From NCBI GenBank assembly GCA_946540075.1, contig CAMNHZ010000029.1:1-9648 (forward strand): a stretch of 9,648 nt of DNA, read 5' to 3'. Position 1 is the first letter of the stretch. Each line of letters starts with the position of its first letter. This stretch comes from an uncultured Bacillota bacterium. GTDB lineage: Bacteria > Bacillota_I > Bacilli_A > RF39 > UBA660. The notes beneath the pieces were generated by a model. The model saw nothing but the letters and a program-made list of their open reading frames with translations. It made no database searches and was not told where the DNA came from. The translations under genes and the position numbers were made by a program. Shown piece by piece: positions 1 through 5,509 of the stretch.

Positions 1-2
1 CA

Positions 3-221
3 TGGTTATATAGTTATTTAAATACATGTGAAGAGTATGGATGTAATAAACAAGACCAAAGTGCATCATGGGGATATGCGACAAGTGATAAACACGTATC
101 TATGAGTGGTCGCGCGTGGGATGTTACACGCGGCGGCTGTTTGGGCTACGACACTGTGTCTAATGCTGGCGACTTCGCTGTCCGCCCAGTTATAACTCTC
201 TCAAAATCTAAACTCTCATAA
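3..221 (+). CDS. C-terminal 72 residues of a C-type-lectin-like variable-domain protein (5' truncated)
   Basis: The reading frame is open from the window edge to a TAA at 219-221; the start lies outside. The visible tail begins WLYSYLNTCEEYG, continues through SWGYATS and GRAWDV, and ends in AVRPVITLSKSKLS. The W...AW.V...G...VRPV spacing resembles the end of C-type-lectin/formylglycine-enzyme-like folds and of repetitive surface proteins I associate with gut Bacillota; that link is recalled, not searched. Residues 37-66 are built from codons unlike the rest of the window: 13 of 30 end in C (CGC, GGC, TAC, GAC, TTC, GTC, CTC). Bases 111-190 have 50 G/C of 80 and only 10 adenines. The codons before and after this block are AT-rich again. 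This fits an extracellular ligand-binding domain with a hypervariable segment. The full protein, any signal peptide and its role cannot be seen. Confidence 0.75.
   Translation, partial: WLYSYLNTCEEYGCNKQDQSASWGYATSDKHVSMSGRAWDVTRGGCLGYDTVSNAGDFAVRPVITLSKSKLS
111..200 (+). other. GC-rich, adenine-poor island, candidate hypervariable (VR-like) segment
   Basis: This block codes for residues 37-66 of the truncated protein. Its composition (50 G/C and 10 A in 111-190) contrasts sharply with the flanking AT-rich codons of the same frame. Many codons have the form NNC, which is what adenine-directed mutagenesis of AAC-type template codons would leave. No second copy (template repeat) and no reverse transcriptase is in the window, so the retroelement reading is inference. 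Confidence 0.4.
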
Positions 222-239
222 TGAGTTATTGAAAGAAAA

Positions 240-256
240 ACATGTGGGAGACATGT
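240..256. repeat. Short hairpin/direct repeat ACATGT-GGGAG-ACATGT
   Basis: Two ACATGT copies flank a 5-base spacer. ACATGT is its own reverse complement, so the pair can form a 6-bp stem with a GGGAG loop. It lies 18 bases after the stop codon of the truncated variable-domain gene. No T-run follows, so it is not a typical terminator. Confidence 0.45.
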
Positions 257-293
257 ATAAATAAAAGATAGAATATAAAGCATATACAAGTGT

Positions 294-322
294 AATTTAA
301 CAGCCTAGTAGGCTGTTAAATT
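294..322. repeat. Perfect 12-bp inverted repeat, loop TAGTA
   Basis: AATTTAACAGCC at 294-305 is exactly complementary to GGCTGTTAAATT at 311-322, with a 5-base loop. No T-run follows on either strand, so it does not read as a standard intrinsic terminator. It may be an RNA structure in the 3' untranslated region of the upstream gene or a DNA-level cruciform site. Confidence 0.7.
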
Positions 323-354
323 GTCAAAGGGTTAAATTTTTCAAAGAAAAATTT
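315..354. repeat. Tandem near-repeat plus 9-bp hairpin
   Basis: GTTAAATTGTCAAAG (315-329) is repeated almost exactly as GTTAAATTTTTCAAAG (331-346). The second copy leads into a perfect hairpin, AAATTTTTC (334-342), loop AAA, GAAAAATTT (346-354). The first copy overlaps the right arm of the 294-322 inverted repeat. Confidence 0.5.
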
Positions 355-365
355 GTCCTAATAAT

Positions 366-402
366 AAGCCCACTAAGAGGATTCTTAGTGGGCTTAGTTT
401 TT
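366..402 (+). terminator. Intrinsic terminator of the upstream gene
   Basis: AAGCCCACTAAG (366-377) pairs with CTTAGTGGGCTT (384-395) around a 6-base loop, and TTTTT follows at 398-402. This is a strong plus-strand terminator for the truncated gene. On the minus strand it is preceded by an A-run and followed by TTATTATT, so it may also stop the dCMP deaminase transcript. Confidence 0.85.
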
Positions 403-437
403 CTATACGATTATTTATAATATTATTTATTGTTTTG

Positions 438-917
438 TTATAGTTTGATTATGTAATCTTTATTTTTAGGGATATATTTAGTGTATTGAACATTACACTC
501 ATCAAATAATTTTTTCGCAACTATATTTCCTTCAGTACCATTATATTTATCACTATAGTAGATAACTTTTTTGATACCAGCTTGAATTATTAACTTCGCA
601 CATTCATTACATGGGAATAAATCAACATATATAGTTGAACCTCTAAGATCAGAATGAGAATTTAATATAGCGTTAGCTTCAGCATGACATACATAAGCAT
701 ACTTAGTATTTATAAAATCACCATCTCGATCCCAAGGCATAATTTCATCACTAAATCCAGTAGGGGCACCATTATAACCACAACTTAGTATCTTCTTATC
801 ATCATCGACAATGCATGCACCAACAGTAGTGTTAGGGTCTTTACTTCTTAAAGCAGAAAGTTTAGCTATTCCCATAAAATATGTATCCCAATCAATAAAA
901 TCATTTCTCTTTTTCAT
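438..917 (-). CDS. dCMP deaminase (ComEB/deoxycytidylate deaminase family)
   Basis: 159 residues, in the usual size range for this zinc-dependent cytidine/deoxycytidylate deaminase family. Members convert dCMP to dUMP in the cytosol, feeding thymidylate synthesis. Visible family marks are SKDPNTTVGA (25-34), GYNGAPTGFSDE (47-58), CHAE at 77-80 (zinc ligand His78, proton-shuttling Glu80) and PCNEC at 102-106 (zinc ligands Cys103 and Cys106). The tail DKYNGTEG (123-130) also fits dCMP deaminases better than tRNA adenosine deaminases. The start is supported by GGTGAT 4 bases upstream of the ATG. The gene stands alone on the minus strand, divergent from pyk, with its 3' end facing the hairpin cluster. 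Nothing is missing. Its cellular partner (thymidylate synthase) is not in view. Confidence 0.93.
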   Translation of the reverse strand: MKKRNDFIDWDTYFMGIAKLSALRSKDPNTTVGACIVDDDKKILSCGYNGAPTGFSDEIMPWDRDGDFINTKYAYVCHAEANAILNSHSDLRGSTIYVDLFPCNECAKLIIQAGIKKVIYYSDKYNGTEGNIVAKKLFDECNVQYTKYIPKNKDYIIKL

Positions 918-945
918 TTAATCACCACTAATAGAATATCAAAGA

Positions 946-951
946 ATTATA
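946..951 (-). promoter_or_regulatory. Probable -10 box of the dCMP deaminase gene
   Basis: Read on the minus strand, TATAAT lies 29 bases upstream of the start codon, giving a leader of roughly 20 bases. The -35 position (TCTTAA on the minus strand at 974-969) is a poor match. A second TATAAT at 967-962 is an alternative. Confidence 0.4.
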
Positions 952-996
952 TTTTTGTAAAATTATAGTTAAGACCTTTTTAATATTTATAAAAAA

Positions 997-1005
997 TGAT
1001 ATAAT
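997..1005 (+). promoter_or_regulatory. Extended -10 promoter (TGATATAAT) of the pyk-GH31 pair
   Basis: A TGnTATAAT box ends 17 bases before the pyk ATG; the -35 region is only T-rich. Transcription would begin around 1011-1012, directly at the AGGTGAT ribosome binding site (1013-1019), so the leader is very short. Confidence 0.6.
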
Positions 1006-1022
1006 GTATAATAGGTGATACT

Positions 1023-2438
1023 ATGAATAAGACTAAAATAATTGCGACTATTGGTCCGATGAGTAAGGATAAGAATACACTAAAAAAAATGATTACTTTA
1101 GGAGCGGATGTCCTAAGACTTAATTTAAATTATGCAAGTCATGAATTTTGTAAAAAAATTGTTGATAATGTTAATGAATTAAATGATGAACTTAATACGA
1201 ATGTTGCGGTTATGTTTGATATTCAAGGTCATGGTATAAGAGTAGGTAAGTTTAAAGATGGGCAAGCTAATTTAGAAGAAAATACGAAAGTTAATATTTA
1301 TATAAATGAAATTGAAGGTACTAATGAGAAGTTTTCAGTTAATTTTGATAAGTTAGTTGAAACTGTAAAGTATCATACGGAAATAAAACTTGCTGATGGA
1401 GATATTGTCTTAAGAGTAGTAGATAAGGAATTAGAATATATAACTTGTGAAGTATTAAAGGGTGGAATAATTAAAGATAACCAGGGATTTAATATTATAG
1501 GATTTAAACATAATTGTAAGTATTTATCTGAGAAAGATAAGAATGATATTAAATATGCAAGTAAGATTGGGGTAGATTTTTTAGCGCTTCCTCATGTTAG
1601 GACTCCTGAAGATGTATTGGAAGTAACTGATTTACTTATTGATATTAAAGATGATCATTTAGATTTGATTGCTAAAATTGAAAATGAGTCAGCTATTAAT
1701 GAGTTAGATGCAATAATAAAAGTATCTGATGGTATTATGGTTTCACGTGGTGATTTAGGAATAGAGTTTCCAATTGAACGTGTACCTAGTTTAACTAAGA
1801 TGATTATAAATAAATGTCATATTGCTGGTTGTGTTAGTATAGTTTCTACTCAGATGTTATCTAGTATGGAGACAGATTTAAATCCAACTCGTGCGGAGGT
1901 TAGTGATGTAGCTAATGCTGTTATTGATGGGGTAGATGCTGTAATGTTATCTGGAGAAACTACAATTGGTATGTATCCTAGTCAAACAGTTGAAATGATG
2001 GAGAAAATAATTGGTGCAGCTGAATGTGATATTGATTACTTTAGTTTACTTAATAAAGCTATGCGTACTCAAACACAAGATGTAACGGCATCTATTGCAT
2101 ATAGTGTTACTGAATGCGCTAATAGACTTAAATGTAAGGTTATAGTCGCACCTACATTTAGTGGATATACAGCTAAAAAGATTAGTAGATTTAGACCAAA
2201 TTGTCCTATTATAGCGCTATGTCCAGATAAAAAGATAGTAAAATCACTTTCTTTATATTATGGAGTTGCTGCTTATTATGTATCTAATTTAGAATCATTT
2301 GATAAGATAATGAGTCGAGCTAAAAAGATAGTTATGGAAAAAGTAAGTATGAATGCTTTTGATAAATATATTATTACTGGTGGATATCCATTTAAAGGTG
2401 TTAAACATACTAATTTTATGAAAATAGAAGAGATATAA
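1023..2438 (+). CDS. pyk: Pyruvate kinase, divergent at the monovalent-cation site
   Basis: 471 residues, the normal bacterial length without a C-terminal extra domain. Pyruvate kinase transfers phosphate from phosphoenolpyruvate to ADP in the last step of glycolysis. KTKIIATIGP opens the barrel. Retained catalytic positions include Arg32, Asn34, Asp66, Arg73, Lys218 and Glu220 (AKIE), Asp244 (SRGDLG) and Thr276 (STQML), followed by PTRAEVSDVANA and LSGET. The C-terminal regulatory domain is present (SRFRPNCPIIAL near 388-399). The usual RLNFSHG is RLNLNYA (Ser to Asn36, His to Tyr37) and the usual DTKGPEIR is DIQGHGIR (Thr to Ile67, Lys to Gln68, Pro to His70, Glu to Gly71). These are potassium-site positions in classical enzymes. 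It could be a potassium-independent or altered paralogue. The start is set by AGGTGAT upstream. The GH31 gene follows after 22 bases. Confidence 0.88.
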   Translation: MNKTKIIATIGPMSKDKNTLKKMITLGADVLRLNLNYASHEFCKKIVDNVNELNDELNTNVAVMFDIQGHGIRVGKFKDGQANLEENTKVNIYINEIEGTNEKFSVNFDKLVETVKYHTEIKLADGDIVLRVVDKELEYITCEVLKGGIIKDNQGFNIIGFKHNCKYLSEKDKNDIKYASKIGVDFLALPHVRTPEDVLEVTDLLIDIKDDHLDLIAKIENESAINELDAIIKVSDGIMVSRGDLGIEFPIERVPSLTKMIINKCHIAGCVSIVSTQMLSSMETDLNPTRAEVSDVANAVIDGVDAVMLSGETTIGMYPSQTVEMMEKIIGAAECDIDYFSLLNKAMRTQTQDVTASIAYSVTECANRLKCKVIVAPTFSGYTAKKISRFRPNCPIIALCPDKKIVKSLSLYYGVAAYYVSNLESFDKIMSRAKKIVMEKVSMNAFDKYIITGGYPFKGVKHTNFMKIEEI

Positions 2439-2460
2439 AAGAATTAGAAAGAGGGATAAT

Positions 2461-4881
2461 ATGTATAATCTTGGTGAACAATTCAATTTAGATATGAATA
2501 AAGCTAAGGCAAATAAAGATAGTATTATTTTAGGTAAAAAGTATCGTTTTACTGTTTTAACAGAGAGATTAATAAGACTTGAATATAATGAAGAAGGAAA
2601 GTTTGTTGATAATCCAACTGAAATAGTCTTATATCGTAATTTACCTGCTCCTAAATATCAAGTAAAACAAGATGAAACCTTTTTAGAGATTACAACAAAG
2701 TATTTTAAATTATCATATTATAAGAATAAACCATTTTTAGGAACAAAATTAAACCCTGTTGCTAATCTAAAAATAGAGTTATTAAACTCTGATCGTATAT
2801 GGTATTATAATCATCCTGAAGTTAGAAATTATGGCGCACCAGGTTATTCACTTGATGATAATGATGGTAAAGTGCACTTAGAAAAAGGATTATATTCGGT
2901 TGATGGTTTTGCTAGTATTGATGATTCTAATAATAAAGTATTTAATGAATATGGTAATTTGATAGATAGAGATGGTTCTAATATAGATATTTATTTATTC
3001 ATGTATTTAAAAGATTTTGCTTTATGTTTAAAAGATTATTTTAGTATAAGTGGTTATCCAGCATTAATTCCAAGATATGCCTTAGGTAATTGGTGGAGTA
3101 GAAATATATCATATAATGATCAATCATTAAAAAAATTAATTGATGATTTTGATTATCGTGATATACCACTTTCAGTAATTGCTTTAAATTCTGATTGGCA
3201 TAAACGTACTTTTGAAGATAAAAAAGACTTAGAAACTGGATTTAGTTTTGATCGAACTAAGTTTCAAGCACCTAAGTCAATGATTGATTATATGCATTCT
3301 AAAGGAATAAGACTAGGTCTTAGTATTAATCCAATGGAAGGAATATATCCATATGAAGATTATTATTCTAAGATTAAAGAATATATTACTCCTAATGCAG
3401 ATGGAGTAATTCCATTTGATATATTAAATCCTAAATTATTAGATGCTTATTTAAAACTATTGATTCATCCATTAGATAATTTAGGAGTAGATTTCTTCTG
3501 GATTGATTATAATAACGAAAATGATAAATTTAAACTATGGGCACTTAATCATTATCACCATTTAGATATGAAAAGAGATTATAAACGTAGACCAATGGTT
3601 TTAGCTCGTAATTCTAATATCGCACCTCATCGTTATCCAGTATCTTATTCTGGTAAAACTATTGTTAGTTGGGATACTTTAAAGAATGTTCCATTCTTTA
3701 ATTCAAGTGCATCTAATATAGGTGTAAGTTATTGGGCTCATGATATAGGAGGGTACTATAAAGGAGCAGAAGATTCTGAACTTTATACTAGATTTACACA
3801 ACTTGCTGTTTTCTCACCAATAGTTAAATTTGGTAGTGAAAAAGGAAAATACTATAAACGTGAACCATGGAAATGGGATGTACAAACTTATAAAGTAGTT
3901 CAAGATTATTTAAAACTTCGTCATCGAATGATTCCATATTTATATGCAGAAGCTTATAAATATACTACTTATGGAATGCCAATAGTTCAACCAATTTATT
4001 ATAAATTCCCTGAAATGTATGATGATACTAACATGAGAAATGAATATTACTTTGGTACTGAATTATTTGTTTCACCAATCATTAATAAAAAAGAAGTATT
4101 AATGAATCGTGTTATTCATAAGTTCTTTATGCCAGAAGGTGTGTGGTATGACTTTGTAACAGGTAAGAAGTTCCCTGGAGGAAGAAATTATGTATCATTC
4201 TTTAGAGATGAAGATTATCCTGTATTTGCCAAAGCAGGTTCAATTATTCCATTTGGAGAAAATGAATTACTTAATGATACTACACCACCAAAAGATATGG
4301 AAATTCATATCTTCCCTGGTAAGAGTAATACATATAAATTATATGAAGATGATGGTGTAAGTGATTTATATAGAAAAGGATTCTATTTATTAACATCAAT
4401 TGATTATAATTATTTACCTAATAATTATACAGTTATAATAAGAGCGTTAGAAGGTAAGAGTGGTATTGTACCTGAAAATCGTAATTATAAGATTAGATTT
4501 AGAAATACTAAACGTGCTGAAGATGTAGGAATTCATATAAATAGTGATGAAATTAGCCAAGATAAGTTTAAAACTTATACTGATGGACCTGATTTTATTG
4601 TTGAAGTAAATGATGTTCCTACTATTGGACAACTTACTATTAATTGTAAAGGTAAAGATATAGAGATAGATGCCGTTCGTTTAATTAATGAAGATATTGC
4701 ATCAATCATTAATGATTTGCCAATTGAAACAGATTTAAAAGAAAAAATAGATGCTATATTATTTAGTTCATTAGAGATTAAAAAGAAAAGAATTGGTATT
4801 CGTAAACTAAGAAATAAAGGCTTAGAAGGTAAATATATAAAATTATTCTTAAAATTACTTGAATATATTGAACAAGTATAA
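2461..4881 (+). CDS. Glycoside hydrolase family 31 protein (alpha-glucosidase-like) with Lys at the acid/base position
   Basis: 806 residues. GH31 enzymes are mostly retaining alpha-glucosidases or alpha-xylosidases. An N-terminal beta domain is followed by the barrel: PRYALGNWWSRN (204-215), SDWHKR (244-249), KGIRLGLSINP (281-291), the nucleophile segment FFWIDYNN with Asp349, RRPMVLARN with Arg383, HRYPVSYSGKT (390-400), ASNIGVSYWAHDIGG (417-431) and FSPIVKF (451-457). In relatives the acid/base Asp sits in SGDT or SGDN; here residue 399 is Lys. Beta-domains follow, then a Lys-rich helical tail from about 740. No signal peptide is seen, so it should be cytosolic. The ribosome site is AGAGGG, 22 bases after pyk, so the two are likely co-transcribed. 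Family assignment is secure; substrate is unknown, and the Lys may mean reduced or changed catalysis. Confidence 0.88.
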   Translation: MYNLGEQFNLDMNKAKANKDSIILGKKYRFTVLTERLIRLEYNEEGKFVDNPTEIVLYRNLPAPKYQVKQDETFLEITTKYFKLSYYKNKPFLGTKLNPVANLKIELLNSDRIWYYNHPEVRNYGAPGYSLDDNDGKVHLEKGLYSVDGFASIDDSNNKVFNEYGNLIDRDGSNIDIYLFMYLKDFALCLKDYFSISGYPALIPRYALGNWWSRNISYNDQSLKKLIDDFDYRDIPLSVIALNSDWHKRTFEDKKDLETGFSFDRTKFQAPKSMIDYMHSKGIRLGLSINPMEGIYPYEDYYSKIKEYITPNADGVIPFDILNPKLLDAYLKLLIHPLDNLGVDFFWIDYNNENDKFKLWALNHYHHLDMKRDYKRRPMVLARNSNIAPHRYPVSYSGKTIVSWDTLKNVPFFNSSASNIGVSYWAHDIGGYYKGAEDSELYTRFTQLAVFSPIVKFGSEKGKYYKREPWKWDVQTYKVVQDYLKLRHRMIPYLYAEAYKYTTYGMPIVQPIYYKFPEMYDDTNMRNEYYFGTELFVSPIINKKEVLMNRVIHKFFMPEGVWYDFVTGKKFPGGRNYVSFFRDEDYPVFAKAGSIIPFGENELLNDTTPPKDMEIHIFPGKSNTYKLYEDDGVSDLYRKGFYLLTSIDYNYLPNNYTVIIRALEGKSGIVPENRNYKIRFRNTKRAEDVGIHINSDEISQDKFKTYTDGPDFIVEVNDVPTIGQLTINCKGKDIEIDAVRLINEDIASIINDLPIETDLKEKIDAILFSSLEIKKKRIGIRKLRNKGLEGKYIKLFLKLLEYIEQV

Positions 4882-4887
4882 TATAAT
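4859..4887 (+). promoter_or_regulatory. Promoter of the T-box/leuS operon inside the end of the GH31 gene
   Basis: TTGAAT (4859-4864), a 17-base spacer and TATAAT (4882-4887) make a near-consensus sigma-A-type promoter. The -35 and most of the spacer lie in the last GH31 codons. Transcription would start near 4894. No terminator separates GH31 from the leader, so read-through from the pyk transcript would meet the same T-box. Confidence 0.7.
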
Positions 4888-4893
4888 AGTAAA

Positions 4894-5110
4894 TATTGAA
4901 AACGAAGGGAAAGAGTATTAGTAACATAGTTATTACTTAGAAAAGAAGTGGTTGATGAAAACTTTTAATAACTAGTTATGAACTTACTTTTCTAGTCCAT
5001 GTATATGGCGTAATATATGCGTTAAATTAAAGAGTCATAGTCATTATGAAAAGTACGGTGGTACCGTGGATTTAATAATTCACCCGTATATCATAATGGC
5101 TTTTTATATT
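4894..5110 (+). promoter_or_regulatory. T-box leader, leucine type, with antiterminator and terminator
   Basis: T-box leaders sense uncharged tRNA and let transcription continue when the cognate amino acid is short. The AGAGTA internal-loop motif is at 4912-4917. The base of stem I closes with the CTTTTCTAGTCC strand around 4987-4998. The specifier region GAACTTAC (4980-4987) offers CTT or TTA, both leucine codons whichever register is used. The T-box sequence ACGGTGGTACCGTG is at 5055-5068. The terminator pairs AGTCATTATGA (5039-5049) with TCATAATGGCT (5091-5101), with inner pairing GTGGATT/AATTCAC (5066-5072/5077-5083), and a T-run follows (5101-5105). The synthetase downstream is leucyl-tRNA synthetase, which matches the specifier. 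Confidence 0.9.
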
Positions 5111-5128
5111 TTATAGAAAGAGGTATTT

Positions 5129-5509
5129 ATGAGAGAATTAATATTATTTATAGGTTGTTTTTGTTTGATTTATTTAGTTTATTATTTACTCATTATTAAT
5201 AGAAAAAATAAATTAGATAAAATAACAACAAGTGCTGAATGTAGATATTTAAGAGTAAAGTATAATATAGATATTGATAAGATACCTATTAAAACTTTAG
5301 CTAAACATATAGCTATTATAAATTCATTTATTATGTCAGTCGCAGTATCAGTTATATGTAGTGACATGTTTAAATTACCGATACTTATAGACTGGTTATT
5401 AAGATTTTTAGTAGGTATTATAGTACTAATGATTATGATTATGATTATGTATAGTATTTTAGGTAAGTATTATCTAAGAAAGTATCAAGGAGGAAAAAGA
5501 AATGTATAA
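5129..5509 (+). CDS. Small integral membrane protein of unknown function in the leuS T-box operon
   Basis: 126 residues, not recognised as a named family. Three probable membrane helices are visible: about residues 3-23 (start MRELILFIG), 60-79 and 86-112. Basic stretches follow the first (NRKNKLDK) and third (KYYLRKYQGGKRNV) helices. The segment between helices 1 and 2 (about 25-58) is charged and probably folds outside the membrane. The start is preceded by AAAGAGG at 5116-5122. It is the first gene after the T-box, and its last 8 bases (ATGTATAA) contain the leuS start, so the two are probably translationally coupled. Its expression should therefore follow leucine-tRNA charging. Helix 3 contains a short ATGATT tandem repeat giving MIMIMIM. 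I believe similar proteins occur in other low-GC Bacillota but cannot check. No function is proposed. Confidence 0.82.
   Translation: MRELILFIGCFCLIYLVYYLLIINRKNKLDKITTSAECRYLRVKYNIDIDKIPIKTLAKHIAIINSFIMSVAVSVICSDMFKLPILIDWLLRFLVGIIVLMIMIMIMYSILGKYYLRKYQGGKRNV

Noticed and set aside
2295..2486. Minus-strand open frame of 63 residues over the end of pyk
   Set aside because: Antisense to a well-supported gene, composition is that of a shadow frame (Ile/Phe/Ser/Tyr rich), no ribosome site.
5429..5446. Three tandem ATGATT copies in the small membrane protein gene
   Set aside because: A 6-base unit cannot shift the frame and three copies are too few for a convincing phase-variable tract; it simply codes for a Met-Ile helix.
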